DNA of 64,000 nt from Acetomicrobium hydrogeniformans ATCC BAA-1850 (GCF_000160455.2 NZ_ACJX03000001.1:1932001-1996000), one strand, 5' to 3'. Counted from the first letter of the stretch, positions 8,390 through 17,697 are shown. Numbers and translations are program-made. The notes: generated by a model from the letters alone, not told the origin.

Positions 8390-9133
8390 ATGATAGTCCA
8401 TAATCTTATCGCTTCCATAGAAGCGAAACTTGCCAAACTCACTGTTGAAAAAGTAACAATCGGTTTGCGGTACACCTGTGTGGTGTTGTCCGATGGCAGC
8501 TGTGGCCTGGCTGCTACTTTGGATGAGAGACAGTGCTGCAACAAGTTTAATTGGTCGGGTCCTCTGGCGGGGAGGCCTGCTTTAGAGCTGGCGCGAGGTT
8601 TGGCGACGGCAGATCCCATAGCGTCCTCCATAGGTCTTGCGACGGTAAACGCCGTGTTTTCTGAAGATGCGCCCCTTCAGGAGATCGAACCAATAGAATT
8701 ATTGAAAATAGACAAAGATGATGTCGTTGGAATGATTGGAAACATTGCTCCTTTGGCCTGCGATATTGTAGAACGGGCAAAAAAGCTGCTTATATTTGAA
8801 CGAAACCCTTCGCAACAATCCGAAAATGTGCTTCCCGATTGGGCAGCGGAGTGGGAACTGCCACGCTGTGATGCTGTCTTTATAACTGGCACTGCCTTTA
8901 TCAACAAGACCATAGATCATCTGCTCGACCTTTGTACAGGTCGTGTTGCGATCATCGGGCCTTCTACCCCACTATGGCCTGAGTTGTTAGGCGATATTAG
9001 CCTCAAGCGCATTGTAGGACTGTTTGGCGTTAGGGTATGCGATCCAGAACTTGTATGCCAAGTTGTAAGCGAAGGCGGCGGTACTCAGGCCTTGCTAAAG
9101 CATGGGGCAGTAAGGGCTGCGTTTGCATCCTAA
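8390..9133 (+). CDS. DUF364/DUF4213-type Rossmann-like protein
   Basis: A 247-residue protein resembling the DUF4213/DUF364 (putative heavy-metal chelation) family. The N-terminal part (about residues 1-90) matches the DUF4213 region and the C-terminal part carries the GPSTPL motif (about residue 190) of the Rossmann-like DUF364 domain. Cysteine-rich spots include RQCCNKF (about residues 46-52). The ATG at 8390 follows AAGGAAG (8374-8380) with a 9-base spacer; an upstream in-frame ATG at 8366 has no ribosome site. The gap before it (8273-8389) is very AT-rich with no hairpin. Its function is unknown; related genes often sit near metal transport or cofactor genes. Confidence 0.7.
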   Translation: MIVHNLIASIEAKLAKLTVEKVTIGLRYTCVVLSDGSCGLAATLDERQCCNKFNWSGPLAGRPALELARGLATADPIASSIGLATVNAVFSEDAPLQEIEPIELLKIDKDDVVGMIGNIAPLACDIVERAKKLLIFERNPSQQSENVLPDWAAEWELPRCDAVFITGTAFINKTIDHLLDLCTGRVAIIGPSTPLWPELLGDISLKRIVGLFGVRVCDPELVCQVVSEGGGTQALLKHGAVRAAFAS

Positions 9134-9155
9134 GGCCGTTCTAGCAGCTTATTCA

Positions 9156-11075
9156 CTACGTCTTTTTGAGTAAAACTCTCTTATCTCCTATCCTTCTCGT
9201 GATGCCACGGGCATCGAAGTCCTCGAGAAGTGGCAGTATGTATTTTCTGCTGACGTTAGTGGTATCGCGCATGGAAGCTATGGTTATCTCAGGAAGAGTG
9301 CGCAGGATGTCCAAGGCTTTTTCTTCGATTCTTTTGGATAACAAAAACTCTCCGCCAATTATTCTGATCTCTCCCTGCTGTTTTGCGACGTCGAGTGTTT
9401 TGTTCATCCTGTCTTTATCCCAATTTAATTCCTTTATTGCTTCTTCTACAGAGGGAAACTGAAACCCCTTGTTTTCACAATAGGAAAGCAGTTTATCTTT
9501 ATCTTTTAGTATCCCTTCATCCAACACCGGCGAGGCTCCGGGAAGCCTTACAATCTCTCCGTCAGTCTCTATTAGACCTCTGTTTACGAAAAGCCTTAGC
9601 AGTTCCTGAGACTGTCTTTTCGTGAGCGATATCTCTAAAGCCGCTATTAAATCCGAGGCTTTCATTCCGGCCAAATGGGAATTTTTCTCGTGAAAACGAT
9701 TCAATATGTCCTGAAGGGATCTCGTCAACCCCTTGTAATATGGGAGAGACATTAAAAGAGGTTGTTCTCCCGATTCTATAAAGATTATTCCCAAACCCCT
9801 CGCCTTGTTTAAAGTGAGCTTTAATTGTTCGGGCGTTAACTGGCTCAAGATGATCGCTTCGTTGAAGGAAAGAAGGCCAATCCTTTCTAAAATTACTGCA
9901 AATCGTTCTGCAGGATCTTTTGCTTGGGCTAACTTGTCTAAAAAAGCCAAAAGTTCTGTTCTTGCCTTTCCTCCCCTCGGTTTTTTATCGTAAGGGAAGA
10001 GAATTTCGCCTCCTCCAATCGTCCTAAGAGGTGTATGTGCCCGGATGATAAATCGTTGTCCCATGTGAACAACTATCGGCTCCTTCAAGACCAGCTGCCC
10101 AAAGGCCTCATCGTTGGGCAAAAGCTTGGTATCCTTCAGAAGCGCTACTCTAGCCATTGTTTCGGAAGTTCCTATATGAAGATGTACCTGTTGCCAGTGC
10201 TTTAGCGGTTCCGGCGTAGAGGCGAGCAGGGTTAATTTGACGTCAAGGCACTGTGTGGTTTTAAACAGACCGCTTGAACAGGCCACATCTCCCCTTTCAA
10301 GCTCTGTTGATTTGATGTTGGGCAGGTTTAGGGCTGATCTCTGTCCCGCTAATGCTTCCCGGACTGCTTTGCCGTGTACCTGAATTGAACGAACCTTGGA
10401 ATTCTTACCCAGAGGAAGCACGTCAAGCGTATCTCCTATTTGAACTTTCCCCCTATATACCGTTCCCGTTACTACGGTGCCAAAACCTGCTATAGGAAAG
10501 CTCCTATCGATAGGCATGAAAAAGGGGCCATCTGTGTCGCGCGGTTTAATTCGATATACCGTCCAGTCGATGACTTCGAGGAGCCTGTCTAAATTCGTCC
10601 CCTTCGTTGAAGAAACGCAAACCATTGGTTTCCCCTCAAGGAAGGTGCCCTTGACCAAATCCTCTACGTCCGATTTTACAAGCTCGAGCATCTCTTCATC
10701 CACAATATCCGCCTTGGTTATAGCGATCAATCCCTCTTTAATGCCAAGCAAAGACAGAATCTCCAGATGTTCCCTGGATTGGGGCATTACCCCTTCATCG
10801 GCGGCGACGACCAAAATAACAGCATCAATTCCAGTGGCACCGGCCACCATCTGTCTGATGAAGCGTTCGTGCCCCGGGACGTCGACGACGCTTACAATTC
10901 GACCGCTCGGCAGCGTTAAAGGAGCAAATCCAAGCTCTATCGTGATGCCGCGCCTTTTTTCCTCCCTAAGCCGATCGCAGTCCACCCCTGATAAAGCCTT
11001 TATTAAAGTGGTTTTCCCGTGATCTATATGTCCTGCCGTGCCGAAGACTATTGTCGTCTCAACAGGTTCGGTCAT
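9156..11075 (-). CDS. selB: selenocysteine-specific elongation factor SelB
   Basis: SelB is the GTPase that brings Sec-tRNA to UGA codons at a SECIS hairpin. The G domain is clear: GHIDHGKTT (residues 15-23), DVPGH (65-69), TKAD (120-123). EF-Tu-like beta-barrel domains follow, and then a C-terminal region of about 270 residues built of winged helices that bind the SECIS. Length (639 aa) is normal. The ATG at 11075 overlaps the selA stop as ATGA; an in-frame ATG at 11111 would lie inside selA and is not needed. It forms an operon with selA and serves the two Sec-containing genes at 52.0-55.2 kb. selD and the Sec-tRNA gene are not in the window. Confidence 0.96.
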   Translation of the reverse strand: MTEPVETTIVFGTAGHIDHGKTTLIKALSGVDCDRLREEKRRGITIELGFAPLTLPSGRIVSVVDVPGHERFIRQMVAGATGIDAVILVVAADEGVMPQSREHLEILSLLGIKEGLIAITKADIVDEEMLELVKSDVEDLVKGTFLEGKPMVCVSSTKGTNLDRLLEVIDWTVYRIKPRDTDGPFFMPIDRSFPIAGFGTVVTGTVYRGKVQIGDTLDVLPLGKNSKVRSIQVHGKAVREALAGQRSALNLPNIKSTELERGDVACSSGLFKTTQCLDVKLTLLASTPEPLKHWQQVHLHIGTSETMARVALLKDTKLLPNDEAFGQLVLKEPIVVHMGQRFIIRAHTPLRTIGGGEILFPYDKKPRGGKARTELLAFLDKLAQAKDPAERFAVILERIGLLSFNEAIILSQLTPEQLKLTLNKARGLGIIFIESGEQPLLMSLPYYKGLTRSLQDILNRFHEKNSHLAGMKASDLIAALEISLTKRQSQELLRLFVNRGLIETDGEIVRLPGASPVLDEGILKDKDKLLSYCENKGFQFPSVEEAIKELNWDKDRMNKTLDVAKQQGEIRIIGGEFLLSKRIEEKALDILRTLPEITIASMRDTTNVSRKYILPLLEDFDARGITRRIGDKRVLLKKT

Positions 11076-12499
11076 TGCGAATTCCCCCACAATAGAAGCT
11101 CTTTTAAGCATCCGTCGATCTCTGAAGAGACAAGAACATCCTCGCCGTCTCCCATCGTGCGAACGTGAAAGATAATCCTTTCCTGGTCCACGTTTGCTAC
11201 CACGGGAGTATCCAGTTGTCTTAGAAGGGCCGCGAACTTAGAAGGGCCGATAGTATCGGGAGGTGTTATCGCCACTCCGAAACCACTTAATTCGTCGTCA
11301 GGGAAGGCTCCTCCTCCTACCAAGTCCTTAACTTCGATGACCTCAACCTCCCAGCCGTCGTCTTTTGAAAGGATGCCTCGAAACAAATTAGCTAAATGCT
11401 CTGCTTTGGCCTTTAATCTCTCAAGGTCCGTCATTATCATGGCTAATGTGGGAATCTTTGCATAATCCTCCCTTAGATATATCCTCAAGGTGGATTCCAA
11501 TGCGGCCAAGGTCATCTTGTCTACCCTCAGAGCGCGAAGCAATGGATGTTTTTTGAGCTTTGATATGAGATCTTTCTTTCCTACAATGCCCCCGATCTGC
11601 GGTCCGCCGAGCAATTTGTCGCCCGAAAAGGTAACGATATCTACGCCTTCTTCTATGCATTGACCTATCGCCGGTTCGCCTTTCAGGCCATAGGCTGAAA
11701 GGTCCACCAAAAATCCGCTTCCTAAGTCTTCCATGACCACCAGCCCTCTGGAATGAGCCAACTCAGTCAGCTCCCTTCTTCCCACCTCTGAATGGAAGCC
11801 AACTATCCTGTAATTGGAGGGGTGGACCTTTAATACGATGCGGGTATTTTCGTTTATGGCCCTCTCGTAGTCGTAAAGGTGAGTCCTGTTTGTGGTGCCC
11901 ACTTCGATCATCTTGGCTCCGGAAAAGGACATGATGTCGGGTATTCTAAAGGATTCTCCTATTTCAATTAGCTCTCCCCTGGATATTATCGCTTCCCCGT
12001 CGCCAGCAAGAGCTGTTAAGCATAAAAGAACCGCAGCTGCGTTGTTGTTCACCACTAAAGCTGCCTCGGCACCTGTGAGTTGGCACAAAATCCATTCTAC
12101 GTGATCATATCTGTGTCCTCTTTTGCCCCTTTCAAGATCGTACTCCAGATTGCTGTAGCGGCTTGATATAAGTCGCACGTCGGATGCTACGTCATCGGCG
12201 AGACAGGACCTCCCAAGGTTTGTGTGCACTATGACGCCCGTAGCATTCACTACGGGCGTCAAATTGTGTCGTGAAGCTTTGTCTAAAGCCTTTCGGATCT
12301 CATCGTACAAAAATTTGAGGTTTACGTCTCTTACATTTCCGCGGAGCACATCGTTTCTGTAATTTTCGAGCACTCCTTCGATAATTAATTTAGTTGTTTT
12401 GCGTCCTAGGAGTGTGCAAAATCCTTCAACCCACTCCAAGGCCAGTAACTTGTCCATAGATGGTATCGTACGTAAAATCTTGCTCACATCTTCATGCAT
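11072..12499 (-). CDS. selA: L-seryl-tRNA(Sec) selenium transferase SelA
   Basis: A PLP-dependent enzyme converting Ser-tRNA(Sec) to Sec-tRNA(Sec) with selenophosphate. The 475-residue length is usual. The PLP lysine is K295 in TFSGDKLLGGPQ, and the cofactor-binding NNNAAAVLL (about residues 151-159) and VMEDLGSGF (255-263) are present. The N-terminal region (about 1-75) corresponds to the tRNA-binding domain. The ATG at 12499 has only a weak G-rich ribosome site. It overlaps selB by 4 bases and lies 79 bases downstream of the M20 hydrolase gene at 12579-13817, so it may be transcribed with that peptidase group or from its own promoter in the AT-rich gap. Confidence 0.96.
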   Translation of the reverse strand: MHEDVSKILRTIPSMDKLLALEWVEGFCTLLGRKTTKLIIEGVLENYRNDVLRGNVRDVNLKFLYDEIRKALDKASRHNLTPVVNATGVIVHTNLGRSCLADDVASDVRLISSRYSNLEYDLERGKRGHRYDHVEWILCQLTGAEAALVVNNNAAAVLLCLTALAGDGEAIISRGELIEIGESFRIPDIMSFSGAKMIEVGTTNRTHLYDYERAINENTRIVLKVHPSNYRIVGFHSEVGRRELTELAHSRGLVVMEDLGSGFLVDLSAYGLKGEPAIGQCIEEGVDIVTFSGDKLLGGPQIGGIVGKKDLISKLKKHPLLRALRVDKMTLAALESTLRIYLREDYAKIPTLAMIMTDLERLKAKAEHLANLFRGILSKDDGWEVEVIEVKDLVGGGAFPDDELSGFGVAITPPDTIGPSKFAALLRQLDTPVVANVDQERIIFHVRTMGDGEDVLVSSEIDGCLKELLLWGNSQ

Positions 12500-12578
12500 T
12501 TTTCGATCAACGCCCCACTTTAAGAAGTTGTCATTAATATTAACGTAATTTCGGGGCTGTGTTAATACATATGATTAT

Positions 12579-13817
12579 TTATTGAGCTATATCCAAAAGG
12601 GCATTGACCAAAACATCGCATCCGCGCTTCAAATCGTCGTATTTGGTGTCCTCTTCAGGTGCGTGACTTATGCCTTCTATGCTTTGGACGAATATCATGC
12701 CCACGTCGGTTACTTCTGTAAAGAGTGCCGAGTCGTGTCCGGCTCCGCTAGGCATTCTCAGGTACTTAATGCCGAGTTTTTCAGCGGCATTTTGAATGGC
12801 TGAAATCACCTTGTCAGAAAGTTTGACCGAATCGGATTCTCCTACCAGGTCTATGGAATAATTTAATCCATGATCTTCTGATACTTGTCTGACCTTTTCC
12901 CTGAGCAGCTGCTCTACCCTTTCGATGCCTTCTTTTTTTATATCCCGTATATCGACGGTGAAAGTTACCTTGCCGGGTATTACGTTGGTTACGTTGGGGA
13001 AGCACCATATTTTGCCTACGGTGGCAACGGTCGTATCAAAGACATCTTCTTTGGCGCAATGTTCAATAAATGTTATTATCTTACTGGCTCCTACCAGTGC
13101 ATCATGCCTCATGTTCATTGGCGTTGTCCCTGCGTGGTTAGCCATTCCCTCAAGGGTTAGGGAAAGCTGTTTTATGCCTACAATGGCTTCCACAACGCCA
13201 ACGGGAATAGATTTTGAATAAAGGATTTTGCCCTGTTCGATGTGAAGTTCGAGCAATGCCTTCAGGTCGCCCTTGCGCAAGACGTATCTTTCAAGTTCAT
13301 CTGGATTTAGGCCGAACCTTTTGGCTGCTTCGTAGAAAGAAAGGCCCTCGTCGTTTTTAAGCTTCTTTAAGTCTTCAAGCGTGTATTTTCCGACCAAAGC
13401 CTTGCTTCCCACGAGGCCGCCGCCAAAGGAAGAGCCCTCCTCCTCAACAAGGGCTATCATCTCGAGCGAATGTTTGGGCTGCACCTTATGTTCTTTTATC
13501 ACCGTCAAAGCTTCCAAGGCTGCCACAACTCCCGCCGCTCCATCGAATTTTCCGCCATACAAAACCGTATCAATATGAGAACCGAACATCACGGGAGGAA
13601 GGTCGGGCTCCCTGCCCTTTAATTTAGCCCTAAAATTGCCTATGGGGTCGACTAAAACCTCCAGCCCAAGGGATTTGCAGCTTTCCGTCAAATAATCTAT
13701 TGCCTTTTTGTGTTCGGGCGAAAAGGACAACCTTGTACAACCTTTTCCGGGTGTTGAGTTAAATGTATTTAGCGTTTCAATATGGTCTTTGATTCTCTCA
13801 AGGTTTGTCTCAAGCAT
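12579..13817 (-). CDS. M20-family Zn-dependent hydrolase (N-carbamoylase/allantoate-amidohydrolase type)
   Basis: A 412-residue amidase of the HyuC/AllC branch of M20. Metal ligands appear in GSHIDTVLYGGKFDGAAG (His and Asp, about residues 80-97), VEEEGSSFGGG (Glu pair, about 129-139), ELHIEQGKIL (His, about 192-201) and GAGHDSALF (His, about 366-374). Residues around 200-320 form the dimerisation domain. This branch hydrolyses N-carbamoyl amino acids or allantoate-type ureides. AAGGAGAT precedes the ATG. It lies 13 bases after another M20 gene. Given the hydantoin-type genes at 1.6-3.4 kb, N-carbamoyl-amino-acid hydrolysis is plausible, but they are in a different operon. Confidence 0.88.
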   Translation of the reverse strand: MLETNLERIKDHIETLNTFNSTPGKGCTRLSFSPEHKKAIDYLTESCKSLGLEVLVDPIGNFRAKLKGREPDLPPVMFGSHIDTVLYGGKFDGAAGVVAALEALTVIKEHKVQPKHSLEMIALVEEEGSSFGGGLVGSKALVGKYTLEDLKKLKNDEGLSFYEAAKRFGLNPDELERYVLRKGDLKALLELHIEQGKILYSKSIPVGVVEAIVGIKQLSLTLEGMANHAGTTPMNMRHDALVGASKIITFIEHCAKEDVFDTTVATVGKIWCFPNVTNVIPGKVTFTVDIRDIKKEGIERVEQLLREKVRQVSEDHGLNYSIDLVGESDSVKLSDKVISAIQNAAEKLGIKYLRMPSGAGHDSALFTEVTDVGMIFVQSIEGISHAPEEDTKYDDLKRGCDVLVNALLDIAQ

Positions 13818-13830
13818 TTTTTCATCTCCT

Positions 13831-14997
13831 TCAGTTTTGATTTAAATAGTCAAGGGCATATTGAAGATAAAGTGCTACACCGATCTCCAGGACATCTTCG
13901 TCCAAATCGAAGTTGGGATTGTGATGAGGATAATTTGTACCTTTTTTCTCGTTGCCGATTCCCACAAGGGCAAATACGCCCGGGGCTAATTTAAGATATT
14001 CTGCGAAATCTTCTCCGCCCATGACCTTTTCATATTCTACCAGACCGTCCCTGCCAACAATTTTTTCAGCGGCTTTGGCTGCGAGAGATGAACTTTCGAG
14101 GTCGTTGATCACGGGGGAAGTGGCAAACTTATAATTTACATATGCTTCAGCCCTATATCCTGCAGCAACCTGCTTGGCTATCCTTTCTATGGCTTGGGGC
14201 AAAACATCCTTGGTCTTGGGATTGAAGTACCTGTTTGTTCCCTCGAGTTTTGCCTCGGAGGCTAGGACGTTAAATCGAGTGCCGGCGACAAGTTTACCCA
14301 CCGTTACAACTAGAGGCTCAAGTGGCGTAAACTCCCTGCTGACGATTGTTTGGAGGGCCATTACTATGTTTGAAGCCACTACGACGGCGTCAACTCCTTC
14401 GTGGGGCGCAGATCCGTGCCCACCTTTGCCCTGGACGGTAATATCAAAGACATCCACAGCGGCCATTCTTGGCCCAGCTTCGACGGATACCTTTCCCGTG
14501 GGCAAACCGCTCCAAAGATGCATTCCGAATATGTTGTCTACTCCATCCATAGCTCCGTCGTCTATCATCCTAAGCGCACCTTGAGCGACCTCCTCTGCCG
14601 GCTGAAAGATTAGCTTCACGGTTCCCGGCAGCTCGCTTTTGATTTCCGATAAAATTTTGGCAACTCCCAACAGCATTGCAGTATGGCCATCATGTCCACA
14701 GGCATGCATGAGCCCTTCGTTTTTGGATTTATAGGGCTTGTCGTTTTTTTCGGAGACTTCGAGGGCATCCATATCGGCCCTTAAAGCTACGGTTTTCCCG
14801 GGTTTTTCTCCTTTTATAGTTGCGATTATTCCCGTTCCGCCTGCATTTGTATTGAGGATGCCCATCTTATCCAGCTCTTCTTTGATCCTCCGCGAGGTCC
14901 TTATCTCTTCGCCGGATTTTTCCGGATACATGTGGAATTCTCGTCTCAGTTCTATTACGTAATCCTTTACTTCTGCTGCCAGTTTTTTTATGTCCAT
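13831..14997 (-). CDS. M20-family N-acyl-amino-acid amidohydrolase
   Basis: A 388-residue protein of the M20D amidohydrolase/hippurate-hydrolase type, which releases amino acids from N-acyl derivatives or small peptides. Visible signatures are LRADMDALEV (about residues 72-81), HACGHDGHTAML (about 97-108), FQPAEE (about 131-136) and GGEDFAEYL (about 338-346). GGAGGTG lies upstream of the ATG. It is directly between a multispan transporter (33-base gap) and the N-carbamoylase-type M20 gene (13-base gap), suggesting uptake and cleavage of a modified amino acid or dipeptide. Confidence 0.9.
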   Translation of the reverse strand: MDIKKLAAEVKDYVIELRREFHMYPEKSGEEIRTSRRIKEELDKMGILNTNAGGTGIIATIKGEKPGKTVALRADMDALEVSEKNDKPYKSKNEGLMHACGHDGHTAMLLGVAKILSEIKSELPGTVKLIFQPAEEVAQGALRMIDDGAMDGVDNIFGMHLWSGLPTGKVSVEAGPRMAAVDVFDITVQGKGGHGSAPHEGVDAVVVASNIVMALQTIVSREFTPLEPLVVTVGKLVAGTRFNVLASEAKLEGTNRYFNPKTKDVLPQAIERIAKQVAAGYRAEAYVNYKFATSPVINDLESSSLAAKAAEKIVGRDGLVEYEKVMGGEDFAEYLKLAPGVFALVGIGNEKKGTNYPHHNPNFDLDEDVLEIGVALYLQYALDYLNQN

Positions 14998-15030
14998 TTA
15001 AAGTATGACACCTCCGTTAATAATAATTTT

Positions 15031-16227
15031 TTACAGTAAGTTTACGAATATACCCGCTAAAATTACCGAAGCGATAGTAACAGTGGTGAAACCGCCCACT
15101 AACATCTTTGGTAATAGGGAATCCATTAAAAATTTAAATTCCTCAGGATTTTCGGCGAGTGCCTTGGAGGCTTCCTCAGTTAATACGTAATTGGGAGGAA
15201 AGCCGTAAAGGGCAGTGAGCGCGCAGGCAAAGGACATTTCCTTAGAATAACCAAGGAGCTTTCCTAGAGCCATGGAAAACAGGGCCATGCCCGTAATGCC
15301 TATTGCTATTATTCCAAAAAGTGGTCCGACGAGGCTAACAATCATATTTGGGGTGGCTTTGGCCAAACCTGCAAATATAAAGGCCATCAAAGTGGTCATC
15401 ATAAACCCGAAAGAACCCGACAGATCGAGGGGTCTACGCTCGAGAAAGCCGATTTCCGCAGCTATAACGCCAAATATGAGGCATATCACAAAACGTGAAA
15501 CTACTTCGTTTATGGCCGTTGCCGTTATAGCCGATGCCCATGCCACTATACCAAGCTTGAAAAGATACATGTAAGTCGTCCTATATTTGGGCGGTATTTC
15601 AGGGATAATTTGAAGTTTTGACCTTTTCTGTGAAACGTCTGATGGTCCATTTGAGGTAGCGGTTTCTGCCTTAATTTCTCCCTTTCTGAAAGCTGTCAAC
15701 AGCCTCTTCCCCTCACGTTTTAGAGCAATTGCCGTCAGAGGATAACCAAAAAAGCCCTGCGTAACATACATGACTATGGCTAACACCGAAAGCTCAACCA
15801 ATCCCTTTTCCATGGCGGCATTTTGCATCATCAGGGCTGCTACGATTCCTCCCGTAAGTGGAGGTGTTGATATCACAACGGTTTCCCAACCAAATAGGTA
15901 TTTGCCAATCGTTAAAGTTCCCAAAGATATTCCTATGATCCCCCCTAGAGAAATTACGACGGTTCTCCACTGTGCGGCCAATTCCTTTAGATTCAACATT
16001 GTTCCCATGTGGACCAATAATAAATACATGGACAACGTAGCCAAAGGTTGTCCTAAACAGGCCAGATCTATCAGATTTTCTGGTAAAATGGTCCAGAAGC
16101 CCAATAAGAATAGGACTGCAGCTACGAACACAGAAGGAACAAAGGCTTTAGTTTTAGTAGAAATGAAGTCACCTATGTAAAGAATAAACAAGACAATAGT
16201 AAAAGCTGCAATTAAATCGAAGTTCAT
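15031..16227 (-). CDS. multispan membrane transporter, family uncertain
   Basis: A 398-residue protein with about 10-11 hydrophobic segments and a charged cytoplasmic loop near residues 180-215. The symmetric layout (TPPLTGGIVAALMM about residue 120; LVGPLFGIIAIGITG about 290) resembles ion-coupled symporters of the glutamate/2-oxo-acid exporter kind, but I cannot name the family. AAGGAGGAATC precedes the ATG. It heads a minus-strand group with two M20 hydrolases, so it likely moves an amino acid, acylated amino acid or peptide. The upstream gap contains a candidate TATAAC -10 element but no convincing -35. Confidence 0.65.
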   Translation of the reverse strand: MNFDLIAAFTIVLFILYIGDFISTKTKAFVPSVFVAAVLFLLGFWTILPENLIDLACLGQPLATLSMYLLLVHMGTMLNLKELAAQWRTVVISLGGIIGISLGTLTIGKYLFGWETVVISTPPLTGGIVAALMMQNAAMEKGLVELSVLAIVMYVTQGFFGYPLTAIALKREGKRLLTAFRKGEIKAETATSNGPSDVSQKRSKLQIIPEIPPKYRTTYMYLFKLGIVAWASAITATAINEVVSRFVICLIFGVIAAEIGFLERRPLDLSGSFGFMMTTLMAFIFAGLAKATPNMIVSLVGPLFGIIAIGITGMALFSMALGKLLGYSKEMSFACALTALYGFPPNYVLTEEASKALAENPEEFKFLMDSLLPKMLVGGFTTVTIASVILAGIFVNLL

Positions 16228-16425
16228 AAAAGATTCCTCCTTACTTTACTTTATTTTTTCTTTTGCCTCCGATCATGTTGGCTATAGTTATACCATATTT
16301 TTTGGATAAGTGAGATTTTAGAATATTCTGATATTATTTTTATTATTATTATTTTATTATTAAGACGAAATAAATTATCTTGTAATTTAATCTAATAATA
16401 ATTAATTAGGAGGATGAGTATTATC
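16228..16425. other. AT-rich divergent intergenic region
   Basis: About 200 bases between the divergent transporter and pncA genes, including a low-complexity ATT-repeat tract around 16336-16375. It must hold promoters for both directions. Only weak -10-like elements can be seen, and there is no hairpin or RNA motif. Confidence 0.4.
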
Positions 16426-17007
16426 ATGATGCTGTCGATAAAAAAGAGAGATGCCCTGATAATCGTGGATTTGCAAGTAGATTTCTGTCCCGGCGGAAAT
16501 CTACCGGTTCCTGAAGGGGATGAGATTGTTCCTATAGCAAACAAACTGGTTGAGCTTTTTGAGAAACAGGGAGGTCAAATAGTCTTTTCCCGCGATTGGC
16601 ATCCGGATAAACACATGAGCTTCAAGGAGTGTGGCGGACCATGGCCCGCTCATTGCGTCCAAAACACCAGAGGAGCGGAATTTCATCCCGATCTTTTTAT
16701 TCCACCTTCGGCAATCGTCGTAAGTAAAGCGACGGAAACCTTGAAAGAAGCCTATTCCGCCTTTGACGGGACAAGATTATCGGAGACATTGCATGAAGCG
16801 GGAATTGAACGAGTTTTTATATGTGGCTTGGCTACTGATGTCTGCGTAAAATCAACGGCCTTGGATGCTATTAAATTGGGGTATGATACTTATGTGATCC
16901 AAGATGCCTCGCGCGGAATTACTAAAGAAAGCGTTGAGCAAAGTTTGAAGGAAATGAAAAGTGTTGGCGTCAAGATCATCGAAAGCCGCCAAATTTTGAC
17001 GAATTAA
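16426..17007 (+). CDS. pncA: nicotinamidase (isochorismatase family)
   Basis: A cysteine hydrolase converting nicotinamide to nicotinate for NAD salvage. The catalytic triad is visible: Asp in IVDLQVDFCPGG (D15), Lys in VVSKATE (about residue 104) and Cys in LATDVCVKST (about residue 144). The metal-binding SRDWHPDKHMSF is also present. Length (193 aa) is normal. TTAGGAGG at 16407-16413 fits the ATG at 16426 (12-base spacer) better than the ATG at 16414, which abuts the site. yedF follows after 35 bases, so the two may be co-transcribed. Confidence 0.92.
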   Translation: MMLSIKKRDALIIVDLQVDFCPGGNLPVPEGDEIVPIANKLVELFEKQGGQIVFSRDWHPDKHMSFKECGGPWPAHCVQNTRGAEFHPDLFIPPSAIVVSKATETLKEAYSAFDGTRLSETLHEAGIERVFICGLATDVCVKSTALDAIKLGYDTYVIQDASRGITKESVEQSLKEMKSVGVKIIESRQILTN

Positions 17008-17042
17008 TGTAGATCAATGACGAAGGAGGTTAACAAGGAAAG

Positions 17043-17657
17043 ATGAAAATAGTCGATGCGAGAGGAACGACTTGCCCAAAACCGGTAATAATGACGAAAA
17101 AAGCGATAGATTCTGGAGAAAAAGAAGTGGAAGTTTTAGTCGATAACGACGTCTCCTTTCAAAACGTCAGGCGCTTCCTTGATTCACAGGGATACGAAAT
17201 CATCGAAGCGGTCAAAAAAGAGGAAGGGACTTTCGTTATTCGAGGCAAATCGGGAGAGACAGCAGAAGATAGCACGGCAGAAATCGAAGTTACAGCTAAA
17301 ACTAAGCCTAATGAAGAAAAAAAGAGCGTAGGGGTGTTGCTTCTGTCGGATACTATCGGCAGGCCAAACGACGGATTGGGAGAGGTGTTGATGAAAAGCT
17401 TTCTCGGAGTTCTCCTTGAAGGCGAACCTCCGGTAGTGATCGCTTTGATGAACGAAGGGGTGTTGTTATCCCTACCGGAAAACAGCGCTAGCGAAATACT
17501 AAGAGACCTCGAAAATAAGGGGACTTCCATCCTCGTATGCGGAACCTGTACCAATCATTTTGGAATAACCGATAAAGTCTCTGTTGGGACTATATCCAAC
17601 ATGTTTCAAATAACGGAAGCCATGCTCGAGGTGGATAAGGCGTTGGTTTACGGATAA
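17043..17657 (+). CDS. yedF: selenium-metabolism sulfurtransferase-like protein YedF
   Basis: A 204-residue two-domain protein: an N-terminal TusA-like domain with the CPKPV motif (residues 11-15), a linker around 75-100, and a C-terminal DsrE-like domain containing VCGTCTNHFGI (about residues 160-170). This architecture is annotated as the selenium-metabolism protein YedF and is found mainly in selenium users. Its exact role is unproven but probably involves binding or trafficking sulfur or selenium. AAGGAGG and a second AAGGAAAG lie upstream of the ATG. It fits with selA/selB 5 kb away and the Sec-containing reductase at 52-55 kb. Confidence 0.92.
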   Translation: MKIVDARGTTCPKPVIMTKKAIDSGEKEVEVLVDNDVSFQNVRRFLDSQGYEIIEAVKKEEGTFVIRGKSGETAEDSTAEIEVTAKTKPNEEKKSVGVLLLSDTIGRPNDGLGEVLMKSFLGVLLEGEPPVVIALMNEGVLLSLPENSASEILRDLENKGTSILVCGTCTNHFGITDKVSVGTISNMFQITEAMLEVDKALVYG

Positions 17658-17697
17658 ATATGAGTTAAGCATTCTTACATGAAATCAGGGCGATAAA

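Noticed and set aside
12500-12578. Possible Sec-tRNA gene next to selA
   Set aside because: The gap is too short and has no cloverleaf or GGTTCGAATCC-like T-arm.
16336-16375. ATT-rich repeat as a functional tandem repeat
   Set aside because: It is short, imperfect low-complexity sequence in an intergenic promoter region.
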